NCBI RefSeq assembly: GCF_000485595.1
Contig: NW_014577089.1
Coordinates: forward strand, 453,545-506,549
Length of the DNA stretch: 53,005 nt
Direction: 5' to 3'
Source: Priapulus caudatus
Lineage: Eukaryota > Priapulida > Priapulimorpha > Priapulimorphida > Priapulidae
Position numbers and translations under genes: made by a program. Under the pieces are notes generated by a model that saw nothing but the letters and a program-made list of their open reading frames with translations, had not been told where the DNA came from and did not search any database. Positions 1-18,500 of the stretch are shown piece by piece. Positions within the stretch are counted from its first letter, which is position 1. Each line of letters starts with the position of its first letter.

Positions 1-205
1 CTCACGTCGCCCGAATATCCAGTGAACCGTACGTGCGCAGCGGTTAAGACTTTGTCGCCCCAACTGTTGACGCGACGGCAAGGAACGCACGGCACGGACC
101 CGCACGGGACGGACGGACGCGGACGCAGAACACCCTACGACCGCCGCCACGCGATCATTCAGCGATTCTACAAGCTGCATCTGCTAATTGTCAGAATGAA
201 GGCTA
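1..205. repeat. Partial copy of a dispersed repeat with (GGAC)n and a hairpin end
   Basis: Shares the order 'accgtacgt..cgagcggttaag', '(c)aactgttgacg', GGAC/GGACGCAC repeats and 'gcgattctacaagctgcat' with the copies at 19925-20520 and 23035-23662. This copy is more diverged and begins at or before the window edge. It explains the short reading frame here, which is not a gene. Confidence 0.75.
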
Positions 206-1140
206 AAATAAAGTGTCAATGACACTGTAGCTCACGCACGAAAAAGAACACAAATGAGTGAGTAAGAAGAAGATCAGTTTAATTGAGCAACCAATGCCGA
301 GTACATTATAGAAACGATTGCATGCTGTATATCGCAACAAATAATTTATAAAACCAAATTATCACAATTTTGACCGTAGCTGGCGGCTATAAGAGATACC
401 GACGTGTCGCACGTCCACGTCTGCAAGACAACGTACCGGCTGTTCTACACAAGCCACTGGCCATCCATAACATCTAATGCGATGAAATGTTTTGCTGCGT
501 CACGTAAAACACGAGTGTTGCGCTGCAAGACAGCAGGTAAACGCAATCGTAGCAAGTCGATCTAACACAATACTTAATAAATTAAAATAAATTTTTAATA
601 ATTAAATTTAAAGTATGAAATATTTTTAATAAATTTTTTTGTTAATATTTTTTTTTTTTTTGTTGCTTTTCCACTTCCATCGCTTTGGAAATCTATAAAA
701 AGCTGCAATAAATGACTCTCAGAATGATGGTTACAATCGGGTACGAACACACGACACGAGGCAGTTTAAATGTATGTGAACACATTTGGGACTAACAGGG
801 TTTACTAGAATCCCACCACTCCACCACAGAGTCACCGCAGTAGACGTTAGATGAGCGCTGTCGCTCTGCGGCACTTGTGTTATTAATATTATGTCATATT
901 TTCTCAGTTATATACAGAATAATTGAGAAGGTTTTTAGGTATGCAAAATATATCTGCCGCTAGTGAGTTACGTCATGCACACAACATACCTAATACAATT
1001 TGCATGTTACTTATGTCGCCTTTCCTGCAGAAGTAGCATGGATTTATTTTTAGAGCAAAATAGTGGGTTGACTAAAATTTGTGTGTCAAAACCCAAAAAT
1101 GTGGTGTTAACCCGAAATTTTGACGAAATATATTTACACC
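206..1140. other. Intergenic, mostly unassigned
   Basis: AT-rich sequence (long T and A runs at 560-660). The piece 769-880 is the inverse of 22449-22560 and is listed separately. I see no gene in the rest. Confidence 0.5.
769..880 (+). repeat. Dispersed repeat, copy 1 (inverse copy at 22449-22560)
   Basis: The block running from 'acacatttgggactaacagg' through 'ccaccactccaccacag' to 'gagcgctgtcgctctgcgg' is found again on the opposite strand at 22449-22560 with only a few differences. The ends contain an internal palindrome (gagcgctgtcgctc). Confidence 0.8.
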
Positions 1141-1573
1141 TACAGTTCGACCTCGTTTATCCGGCCGTCCCACGTCTGGACCGGCACTTATCCGGATATG
1201 CGATTTGGCCAGATATGCGATTTATGCTCGCTCAAAGCATTTCTATGCAGTTCAGTAGTTCGTGCGTTTTGAGCATGTGATAGCATACGAGTGGAATGAT
1301 GCAATCGCTGTGTGAGCAGCGCTCGATACATGTACAAGCGCATTGCATGTTTATGTGTTCATGTTTTGTGCATGTGATAGCTGTGCGCTGTTACGATAAT
1401 CAATGTGTACATCGCGCGAGAATCATTGGTACATCGCGAAAGTTTTGAGCGAGTTTTGAGCGAGATTTTTAGGTGGAAATAAATGAAAAACACAGAACAT
1501 ACACTGCGAGGTCGCGGCCGGTTAATAGAGGTTTCCGGATAACTGGTGGCCGGATAAACAAGGCCGAACTGTA
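1141..1573. mobile_element. MITE with Tc1/mariner (Tigger/pogo)-like ends
   Basis: The left end 'tacagttcgacctcgtttat' pairs with the right end ending 'aaggccgaactgta', with further inner matches (ttatccggcc / ggccggataa). Its ends are TA, as in Tc1/mariner relatives. There is no transposase coding frame. The element holds a short internal region with repeated 'gttttgagcgag'. Confidence 0.75.
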
Positions 1574-2749
1574 TGTACTACTACAAATTCAGGAGAGTCG
1601 GCCATCGTTTCTTGTTGCCGACAGCTTATATTAGATCTTAAAATCACGTCCGGTGCAGTCTTCATTTTGGGTATAGGTGTGAAGTTATTGTGTAGAAATA
1701 GTATACCAAGTTTTAAAATGCATTACGCCATATTTTACTTCACCATGAAAGCCCTGGCACCTCCACAGGAAATTAAGTTTGTTGGAGGATGCTAAGTGGC
1801 ATGTCCCAGAGAATCTTCCTAGGTGTATTAGGGCAGGTTCAATGTCAAGACACACTGCATCAATAATTGACACTGACCAACAGTAACGCTTGACAAAATT
1901 TTAAAAAATTAGAAAATTTGCAAAACGCAAATTTCTAATCACAGCTATAGATGATGTTTTCATCGGCACGTGGCAAAAACATTTTGTAACAAAATTAAGT
2001 TGCTCAGCTATATGCAGACTGCAATGGCATCTGTGGAACAGACCATTTTATATGTTCAGGGAAGCTTAATTGGTTTTATACGATCTGAGGTTAATTGTTT
2101 AGTTATTATAGCCACAATGTATTTTTCCTTGAATTAATATTTCTGTGTCTGTCTGGTCTCCCTCCATCTACCACTCTACTCAGTCTTCTGTCTATCTGGT
2201 CTGTCTCTGTCTACGTCTCTGTGCTGACAGGGAAAAAAACAATTTGTCTGTGTCAAACTTCTCCACCTAAAAAATTTACAATATTTTCCAATCTGAATTA
2301 AAATTCTTGGCTGTGATAGGTTTAGCTATTCCCATACACTGTTTTTCTTTATCCATACAATTTAAGCTCCCTCTAGGTACTTTAGCTTATTCTTTGCTTC
2401 TCTTTTCTCAAAAGTGGACCATCCATGTCCTCCTCAGGCATTGCCTTTTAGGAAGCGTGATTACGCACCCGCCCGCAGTGCTCCCAAAACGTAACTTAGG
2501 AGCGCTGATTTGCTTTCATTTCATTTTATTAACTTTATTCAAAATGAGAATCATTATAGTTGACCTAATTCGTTTACTTCCTAAAGTGAAAAGCAGTCAG
2601 GAAAGAAACAAAATTAGTCACAACATAAAATATAGACTAATTTTACACTGTTGTAACAGGCCTTGTGATTAGTTGGGAATAGCCAGTACGCACTTATCAA
2701 TTCACTCACCAGTGTACGGTGCCAGAACCAGCCAAAAGGCTGTTGATCT
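1574..2749. other. Intergenic sequence, probably containing LINE remnants
   Basis: No gene seen. The plus-strand reading frames in 2095-2670 have no recognisable domain. On the minus strand this lies downstream of a reverse-transcriptase motif near 2880-2930, so part may be decayed LINE sequence. Nothing more can be said. Confidence 0.35.
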
Positions 2750-3180
2750 TTCATCAGGTTTAGAGACAGTGTTATGGACATCGTTGTTATATTTGTTGTT
2801 GTTGTTGTTTGTTATTGTTGTTGATAATTCGGATGATTCCTCTCTAGCTAGTTCATACTTTTTATATTAATGGCAAAAAGTATTAGTGATAATGAGCATC
2901 CTTGCCTGGACCCCATTCACCCAGGCCCACCACACTTGGCTCTAAACTATACTATCAGCTCAACTCATTTTCCTCATACACGGCCATTAGTAACCCCATA
3001 AATTTTCTCCTGGGTCCTATGCCGCTTCTCTTCAGTTCCTGCAGTAGATTGCCTCTATTTTTTCTATTAATTTGTAAAATATTTTTTGCTGTCTTCTTTT
3101 CATGTTTTATACCACTTTATCTGACCTTGGACAAAAGGGCACATCACTTAAATGGCATATCTGTGAAACAATCCTTATGC
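2750..3180 (-). mobile_element. Decayed non-LTR retrotransposon (LINE) fragment, reverse transcriptase
   Basis: On the minus strand at about 2925-2870 the translation reads GSRQGCSLSLILFAINI. It matches the RQGCPLSPxLFxxYI signature of the LINE reverse-transcriptase finger/palm region. Upstream on this strand the frames are broken by stops (for example around NMKRRQQKIFYKL), so it is not functional. The position suggests a fragment of one element. Confidence 0.6.
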
Positions 3181-3231
3181 ATATTGTCAAGTGTATGCTG
3201 AATAATCTGGACGACCACTACTTAAAGGAAT

Positions 3232-3698
3232 AATAGGTCCATTGATTATGCAATGTTGACGAATGCTAGAGTAACTGGCACCTTGTGTAGTTAATAAGTA
3301 CATTACCTTATAGCCAAACGCGTATTAGTTTGTCCAATATCACTGCTGGTTACTAAGAAATGTCTAATTGAAATCCGCAGTCCAAAAATCGGTTGTTTAC
3401 AGTTTCAAACCGCTGCCGGCGAGGCGGGTGTGATACAGATTTATAGTGCACCGGACATTTTCGCACGCATGCTCGGCTGTACGCAATGCTATCATCAGTG
3501 ATTTCGTAAACATGGACGGCACATAAATGATACGTTGATACATCTATCAACAACCGATTTCAAGTCTTGTTTGTAATGTAACCAGCAGTGATATTGGACA
3601 AACTAATACGCGTTTGGCTATAAGGTAATGTACTTATTAACTACACAAGGGGCCAGCTACTCTAGCATTCGTCAACATTGCAAATCAATGGACCTATT
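3232..3698. mobile_element. Foldback element with ~122-bp inverted arms
   Basis: The arm 3232-3353 and the arm 3578-3698 are near-perfect reverse complements: both start/end with aataggtccattgatt / aatcaatggacctatt and share ggctataaggtaatg. The middle (3354-3577) is about 225 bp of unique sequence. There is no coding potential. It looks like a foldback or MITE-type element and probably sits just before DLAT. Confidence 0.85.
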
Positions 3699-4062
3699 TT
3701 TTAAAGTTTAATTGGAGAATTTTTGTTGTTCCTAACCTGTCCGAATAAAACTGTGCTCACTGTATTAACATGTTTCTTAATTATTATATAATGGCTTGTT
3801 GAAAAGTGTGACTAAGAAAATTCTGTCCAACATGAGTCTCTTACTCAACCGTGTATAACTGAAAAATTTCTTCTTATTAAAAGAAATAGTGTATTTCGTT
3901 GAAGAATCATTTAAGAATTTGCTTAAAGATGTCAGTAGTGATTTTGGCCTGGCAAGTTGACACGTGTTTGCCTCTGCTCTGTGTAACATTTGAATAGTGT
4001 GCTACAGGAAATAACAGAGTTTTCATAAGTGCAATCACACGTAAAAGCCATGAGCATAATAA

Positions 4063-9690
<5,628 letters not shown>

Positions 9691-12580
9691 CATTATGCCG
9701 GGTCTCCTACTGCTGATGCACAACGATGTGCAGGATGAGCTGAACACAGATTGTCTCCTCTATCCCGGTGTGTTCCCAACGAGGTTCATCGCCAAAGAGT
9801 ATGATTTGGACATGTTCCCTTTCATGGTATGTGTCGATAATAGCTTCGAATTTGGCTTGCTTTTGCTATATGTTGTCACTAGTCTGTAAATATCCAGATA
9901 GTTCTGTTATTGGTTTCGGATGAATTCCATTTGTGTAGGCTTGAATAGGGGTTTGCCTTAGGTACATCATTGTAATAACAGACATCGCTTATGTTAACTA
10001 GCTTCTTCTATCGTTAGACCGGTGGTGCAGCTTGTTTATAAGGGTTTGTAAACAAAAAGTGTAGACAAGCTTTTTGTATTTTTGGCAGTACTGAAATGGT
10101 TTTTGTTATCTAAAAGAATGCTAGGTGATAACTTTGTTTATCGTAAATAAATTGGACTTGAATAGTCGGCTAATAGTGAGAAGACATCCAGAGGAATCTC
10201 ATCAGATGAAACAAGGTGTTAGCATTCACTCTTGCAACTGTAGATGATCAGTTAATCCAATATAGTCACTACCAACAAAATATACAGATGTATCACACTA
10301 TCAATTACACTTTATCAATATAGCTGGTGTGGGTATTAGACGCTTTTGTGACATATTTTGTGCATAATTAATTTTATAGGCATGAATTTCACAATATGAC
10401 AACCTTTGGCTCATAAAAGGCACATAATTACGTGAATAGAGATCCGGATTAGTTGTGGAATCAACATCATCTGTTTTAATTGCTTATCAACAACAAAATA
10501 AAAACAAACAACAAATATGGAAAGCATTTGGTGTTGAATATGAGGTGTGCTTGAATTGTTTCCGACTTTAATCCTGTGTGTATTCACTATTAAGATCAAA
10601 GAGACTTGCACTTTTCGGAGTATGTTCAGGATCTATAAAAAGATGCTAGTAGATAGCCATATCATCGCAGCTATTTGGATTGTAGAATATATGATGTTAA
10701 TTGTACTATAGTTAGAGCACTGCTGTTATTACATCTATAGTTTTAAACTAGACCAATAAAAAGAGGTAACCCATCACATAGTTACGTGTTTTCATTATGT
10801 TTGCCATTCATGTTACAAAATTATAATGATAAAGGTTAGGAAGTCTAAACTGTCATAGATATGCTTACAGCAGAATCTGCATCACAAAACAGGAATTGTT
10901 TCATCACTAAAATGCGAGGAAATGTGAGTATAAATCCACATGCAATTACTCTCACAATATATAGAAGATTTCAACTGTGGTATATATTATTGCACGTGCA
11001 TGGTTTTCATTTTCTAGATTTATGATATACCCTGCCATAGTGGATATATAATCGTGTGATCAAGTATAGAAAACTTGGCTTATTCTACATTTGTACAGAA
11101 ATTGCTTGTGGCAGATACAGAAGCAAGATAAATGGTGTTTATTACAAATAATCATTCATAAAATATACCATGAAATTTCCAAATCCGAAAGCATAATAAT
11201 TCGATTTATTATTGCAAGTTTTACTAGCAATGCAAGTAGGCATCACAGCTATTAAACATGAAACTCATTGACTTGCTTGTCATATCTGGGAAGTGGTTAC
11301 ACAAGAACCATAGGTTCACAGCCATCCAAACTGTCGTGGTTAAGAATAGTTTGAAAAACGCCTGCGCGATTTATTCTCACATGATGTCTATGAAACTGGT
11401 GATGTTATTTATACAAAGAAGGATATGGAGTATGTTTCGACAGCTGGGAACCTTAGACCTTTCAAGTCAGTAACTACGAAAATTGCTGTCGATATATATT
11501 CAGATATTCAGCACTTTCGGTACACATACAAAAACACCTTAGATAACATCAAGAGCTAATAATACCTAGTATTAGTAATAATAATACCTGGTATTATTAG
11601 CTCTTGATAACATACAGGGTCGAACAATGATTATACGTGCTTTGGATACAAGCAGAGTTTCGATTTCACAGCGAACCTATGAAATAGTATTGAAATAGAT
11701 TGTTATTACAATATTTCTTATTTTTAGAAATGAAACGGCTCACATAAGATAAAATAATGAAAATTACAACTAACAGAAAATAACCAGTATTGTGTCGAAT
11801 GAAAAGTTGTTCAAGGCTATATATGTGGCTATACATCTTGAGTATTACATTTAAGCCATTGATGACCTTATTCTTAATACGAGTTGAATATCATTTACGT
11901 GATGCAACTTTAAATTACCTTATTTGTTAAACAAGCCAATGGTTTGTTGAACAATGATAATTTCTCTATAAATGTTAACATGTAAAACTACGGCAAAATT
12001 ACAAGCGCAAAACAGCATATCACATAGTAGGTAACACAATCAGGAGTCTATCAAGGACCAATCAGGGGGGGGGGACAATATTGATAGACTCATGACACAG
12101 TGTATATGAATGGAATGCATTTGTTATCTGAATTTAGTAGCATGTCAAACGCAAGTAATTCGTCTTAAACACGCTTCTAGTAACGAGAATGAGATTTCCT
12201 CTGCAAAACATAACCAGAAAATGGCCAGTTGTTCCGGTTTACGTCTACATTACTGAAAGCAGCAGTTTTCTGCTTTCATGATCTTGTTATATTATCTACA
12301 GGGTTATCAAATACAATATACATATATTAGAAAATTATATGGCCAAACCTTCGCCATCTGCAGCTTATGATTGCATATGTAATTTTAGGTAATCTATCTC
12401 CATTTAAATAATGCTCTTCACAATGGGCGTGGAACCTTCCACAAATTCACATATAAAACTGTACAGTAAATGAGTATGTAAATAATCATCACACGCTAGA
12501 GCTTACTGTATCACAACTTTCTTCATTTGTTACACAATGACCATCGCACACATTTTCTTATCAGGGGCTTGTTTTGCCGA
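9691..12580. other. Convergent 3' region between DLAT and BRD10
   Basis: 2.9 kb with no coding region. The two genes run toward it from opposite sides, so it should hold both 3' UTRs. AATAAA on the plus strand at 10146-10151 and 10755-10760 are candidate poly(A) signals for DLAT. It also holds the hairpin at 11545-11612. No other gene recognised. Confidence 0.6.
11545..11612. repeat. Hairpin in the DLAT/BRD10 convergent region
   Basis: 'atcaagagctaataatacc' is followed after about 20 bases by 'ggtattattagctcttgat', a perfect 19-base inverted repeat. It may be a short hairpin in either 3' UTR or a mini foldback. Confidence 0.6.
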
Positions 12581-15500
12581 TCATTTCTGTGTAAAAACCA
12601 CACTTCCACTTGCCGCCAAGATACTTGACTGCTGGGAAAGAACAGATTGCGTGGACTGAGCTACCGGTTTAACGAGCTTGCCCTGCTGCGACTGTAGCAC
12701 CACAAGCTCCTGTGTGTTGGTCGCATTCGCACGCATTTCACCTGCTCCGGTATGCTGCAGCAGCGAGGTTTGTCTAACGACATTTCCATCAGATACCACC
12801 AGGTCTCTGCTTAGGTTCAGTACGAGGGGTTTGCCGTCCTGCCCAGCTGTGGAGACTGCTGGTCGCACCGTAGTGGTTCTAGAAGATTCAACGTTCACAC
12901 TACGGGTGGAAGTAACAGATTGGCCGGGAATGCCAAACGTAATGACGCCATCGACGATTGACGAGTTGCGAATCTGACCTACCCCCCCTGTGGCTGCCCT
13001 GGGGACCAGCAGCGGACGCTGGACGGTGGCCGACGCAAAACCAAATCTTGGCACTATGGTTCCTGGTGGCAGGATTATCCTCACTGGTCCCCTCAGTGAT
13101 ACGTTCATGCCAGGTGCCACCACTGCACTTTTGCCTGCTGAGACTGGCTGTTGCACAACTGCAGTGGACTGCATGTCCTTGACAGCAGGCAGGGGGGCAG
13201 AATTCTTCATGGTTACTAGCTGACCACTGGGTAACCTCATTCCTTGAATCACCTGCCGTGCACTTTTGGCCGACTGACCCCTGACCTGCACTGTCATTGG
13301 TTGCTGAGCTACAGTGCCAATGGATGCCACACGTGGCATGACTACAGCTGTTGTGGTCGAGGGAACAATATTGCTAGCAGTACTTCCTGACGATGGCATT
13401 GCAACAGACGAACTAACTATGCTGCCCAGTTGACTAGTTACTACTTGACCACCAGGTAAACTGTAAAACTGTGGCAGACCAAAAGCATGAGAAGCTTTGG
13501 TTGGTCTCACCACGCTGACGTGGGAAGGTGAGCTGACATGCATACTAGGTACAATTTTCAAGGGCGACGTAGACATTATTGGCGTGCTGACAGGCTTTGG
13601 TGCCAGTGGTACTTGTTTGTTAACATGATAAGATGGTGCTGATACTGGCTGCATGCCATTCGATGCAATATGCACACTATTCGATTTCACAGAACTGTGT
13701 TCAAGATGATGTCTAGACAAAGTACCAGCAACTGGTTCTGCTTTAACATTTACTCCGTCGTTTACACCTGCTTCTCCCAGTTCAGCTGCAAACTGTGTGT
13801 GAGCATTAACTACCTTCCTACCAAGTTCCCCGATTTCCATCTTTATGTCACTTTCGTGTTTAAATTTTTTATCGTCACCATCACGATTAATACCCCTGGA
13901 TTGATCTATTATATTCGCCGAAATCGAACGTTTATCTGTAACAGCTATGGTTTGCTCGAGCTTGTACACTTTGGTAGCACCGGGCCCAATTATACAGTTT
14001 TGTTTGTGCAGGCCAACAATGTTCACATTCTCCACATCAGATTTGTCAGGATTTTGGGTTTCCCTTACATCTCTATGAAAGGCACTTCTCTTCTCTTTCA
14101 ATTGTAGACCCTTTCCCACCTTGCTTTGTTCTACTTCAGATTTTAACGGACTGATTCGGGTTGACAAAGTTGGCATTGGCTTTGATTGGAAACTCTTACT
14201 TAGGTAAGGTATTTTTTGACTAGCAGGTAATACAGATGTTCTTAGCTGTGCAGATGAAATTAAACCACTCGTATTGAGGGCACTACCCTGCACCAGTGTC
14301 TTTGCATTATGAACTGAAGTAGCAGGCACAACACGGACCACATACATTTTGCCGTCAGGTGAAGGCTGAAGCACTGTGACCACGTTAGATTTTGCCTGAC
14401 CAGTACTGTTCGTATCAGCGCTTGCCTGACTTGTGAATGCTAGTGTTTGTTGTGTGTGACCTGCTTCAATTGGCTTTTGGCATATCTGCTTGAGAGTGGG
14501 GGAGGAGACATGCACATCTGGAGCAGCTGCTGCTGCAGTTGTCTCACATGGACGATCTTCAAGCAAGACATCACCGGTTTTCCTGCTGACGGATGTTCTC
14601 TGCCCAGCTGGTGAATGCGCACTATTCAGCGATGGCGACATGTGTGACGTGGACGAGGACGCTTGCATTGCGTATCCCAACGTCGTCTTATTCTTCCACG
14701 ATGTGTTCACAGCATCCGCACAACCCGATGTCGCAATATTTGGACTCTGCCTACAATCTGGATTCACGTCTGCTGCAGCATCCCGTAAAGTATTAGCATA
14801 CGTTGGTGCACACGTTCTTAGAACATTCACTATACTACCACCCTGCACACCAGCACTCTCCAATGTCTTCATGCCACCTTGTCCGACTTTCGCATCTGCT
14901 GTTGCACACCCCATAACAGCTTGGGGAGCAGGCATAGGAGCAGAGGGAACAGTCGAGCTGTCAGAGATGCTTGACACACATCCAACCAAGGTCTGTATAA
15001 TTGGAGAGGTAACGTTCGGAGCTGCGCGTGCGCCCGGTACCATTGCAGAACTTGCTGTATGAGCAGGTACAGTTTTTCTAACAATACCCACATCCCGACT
15101 GTTGCAAATGTACAATTTATCAGCTGCTACAGTGGCAGCACGTGGCCCACGACTGGTAGCAGAATCTACTTGCCCAAAGCATATCTTGTGCAAGGACCCT
15201 TTGGGGTTTATGACAGGTGAGGTTTTGACTACAGTTGCCACACTTTGTTTGCTACCATGAGAGATTCCACTCGCTGCGTGAGTACTCTCATATCCAATCA
15301 CCTTGTTTGCACCAATTGTGGTAGCATTGCCTGCAAGTATCACCCTTGATGATGCTACATTGGCACCTTGAACAATGACACTCCCTGGCATGTTGACGTT
15401 ACTTGAAACAACTTTAGTCACGGCTGCAACAGGTGACCCTAGCGTTACCTGTGTTAAAGCTTTCTTAATGACACGCGTGCTAGCTCCAGACACTACAGCA

Positions 15501-18500
15501 GTGGCAGAAAGTGGCGGAAAAGAAGTGTCTGCCTGATTGCACTTAGCAGCAGCATCTTGTAGTATCGGTGAGACTCCTGCCACGACAGTATTCACACTTG
15601 AAACAACAGGTAGTGTAGGCTGGTTAGAGATGACAGCTTGCTGGCTAGCAGTATTCACATTGATATTAGCTGGTGGTGACTTGTGCAGCAGCTGTGAGCC
15701 AACCTCAGCAAGCACCACTTTGCCACCGATGTACACTGGCACATACACCTTCCCAAGAGGAGGTCTCATTGTTTGCATCACTTGCCTGGAAGGCAACTGC
15801 GGTGTAGCAGGGGAGACCAGAGTTGCGGCGACAGGCTTGGATTGTGTCTTAATGTTTTGATACATGGCCAGCGGAACACTGCCGACAACATGCACGTCAC
15901 TCCTGCCACTGTCTACAGTACGTAGTGATGACAAAGGAATTGACCCAGCTATACCACTGCCATGAACAAGCACCTGTATTGCCTTCTGCTCTTGCGTTTT
16001 GCCTGAAGGTGACACTGGTCGTGCGTCAGTGGTTTTTACTGCCAAGTTCGGACGCTGTATTAATGTCCGTACAAGCGATGGCTGCACTTGCACGTTCCTT
16101 GCCATTAATGGTACTGTACGCACTGCTGTGGAATCACCCTGTGCAATAACATCGCCTGCTTTCGGGAAGCATACAGCATTTGTTAACTTAGAATTTGTGT
16201 TCATGACACCTTTTGCGGTTACACGATCTACACCTTTTCTCTTGACTGTACCAGCATCTTCCTCACCAAGGCTAGTGTGTGCTTGTTTTTTCTTTTTAGA
16301 TGAGTCATCATTGTCAGCTTCATCCAGCAACAGCTTGCGTTTGCGCACGCGGCCTTGAGTGCTCGTGACCAGTTGGTCGTTGGACATTTTGCCACCACGT
16401 TTACCCCGAAGGTGTCTTTTCCGTGTACTATCTGCCACCATTGTGAACTTGTCCAGCTTTAATGTGTGATCGTTGTCAACCTTCGCTTCTCCTTCTACCT
16501 CTGTCTTGATCGCGAGATTATTTCCACAAGGATCTGCAGGATTTTTCACCTCTACTTCCTCTGCATTCTCTTCATCATTGCCATTCTCAGTGACAGCAGA
16601 GTCGGACACACATCCCTCATTCTCTAGTTCTTCCTCCTCACTCGACCACACACTTTTCTGCAATAGAATCAACACAAGTTATTTATCAGTGCAAAATTTT
16701 AGAACATGGGGTGTGCAACCTTTTCTCAATGTAGCCACAGATGTGCTACACAACAATGATTACACAGTTATATCGAACTTTACATTATAACAATCACTCT
16801 AGACAGTAGAATAGTGACAGTAAGAACTGGCTAAGCGTAATTACTCTGTGTTAGCAAATGACATAACTTTTTAGGATTTTATGCAACCTTTTCCAGTGCA
16901 TCTGGCATGTCTGGCAGGTGAGTCAGATATGACAATTATTGTACTAGACATAAACGAAGTAGAACCTGAGCTATGTTTAACCTGCAATCATTCAAAACAG
17001 ACTAATGGAACAGGAAAAGCTTCAAGCAAAAATTACTGCCCAATATAGGGGGGGTGCTTGGATTGCACAGAACACACAATCACCAGCACGAGTAGATAAT
17101 AATCGGTCGCGAAGAGATTCGTGTCTGTAGATCTGTAGCTACTACGTACCTCTTCCTCGTGGTGATTAATCTTCATCTGCAACACATCATACTCCTTTCT
17201 AAGCTTCGCGCGCGCTCTGCGGGCAGCGTGCGCTAGCTTGCCCTCCCAGGGTCCCAGCTCTGTGAGCATGTTGCACAGTCGCTTATGTAGCTCCACTACA
17301 CACTGCTGTCTCGGTGGAGGCTGCACTACCTACAAGAAATACAAAATGTGTATAATCATAGAGATGCAAGATATATGGAATCATCGTAAGTAGTTGCTAC
17401 ATAATTTTATCATTTTACATATAACTACCATGTTTTTGTTGCAGTTGTTTGGTCATTACTACAATGAATAATTGCATTAAAACGCATTTTATACTATTAT
17501 TATGCATATACTATGTTTAAAAACTGAATCCATGTTAAATGCTATTGCTGATAATTTAATGATATTAAACAACGTTGTCTGTAGAAAATGATACCCTTAT
17601 ATTATATCTACGGTTGCAAGTTTCTAACAGAATACAAATTTCAATACCTTTTTTGCACGCCCTTTCTTTACAGTAGTTGGTTGCTTCTCTCGAAATTTCA
17701 CCTCCAGTTCTCTGAGGTCCTCCATGCTGTCAGCAACCATTACAAACTCAGCCTCCTCAAGGGATGTTGGCGGTTCATACCGTTTCAGACGAGTGTATCT
17801 GTGCTTACTCGTGCATATTAGACTTTCCGTACCACATCCCGCTTCAGGCACGCAACAGGCGATGAAGTGTGGCCACATGCAACCGCGTTTCTTGCTGCTC
17901 GTTCTTCCAGCATCCGCGCACAGTGCGATGTGCTCGACCATGTCTGCCAGCAGGCTGCGCACTCCCCTCATCATGTCGTGTGACGCATCATCGTTCACTG
18001 CCGTAATGTAGTCTGACTTGCAATTTTTCACTACTGCCATCGTGTCGTGTGCCGTGCGACCGTTCACTGCCATCGTGTCGTGCAACGCATTATCATTCAA
18101 TGTCGTCGCGTCCTGTGACGTGCGGCCGCTCACCGCGATCGTTTTGTGCGACGCGCAATCGTTTATGGCCCTAGTGCCACGTGATACACGATCGTTCACT
18201 ACTATTGTGTCATGTTTTGCGCGATTGTTTAGCGCTGTCGTGTCATCGCCTTCATGTGACATCGCCTCGCTGCAATGCTTTAACTCACTGCTTAGATCTC
18301 GAACAGCTGTTCTCTTGTTAGTGTCAACGCCAACCTTCGTTTCCACGATATTGCAGCCGTTATCTTCGCAATCGCTCATGCTGTTGTCATCGCTCTCATT
18401 CTCGCCATCCTTCGACTTCTTAGCACACCGGCGTCTCGTGTACTTTCGCCGCCGCTTACCGAACGGACGCAGCTTCTTGGCCTTAATGCGTCCTGATTTA

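Noticed and set aside
12678-16358. Several plus-strand frames opposite the last BRD10 exon
   Set aside because: Antisense shadows of a 4-kb low-complexity coding exon.
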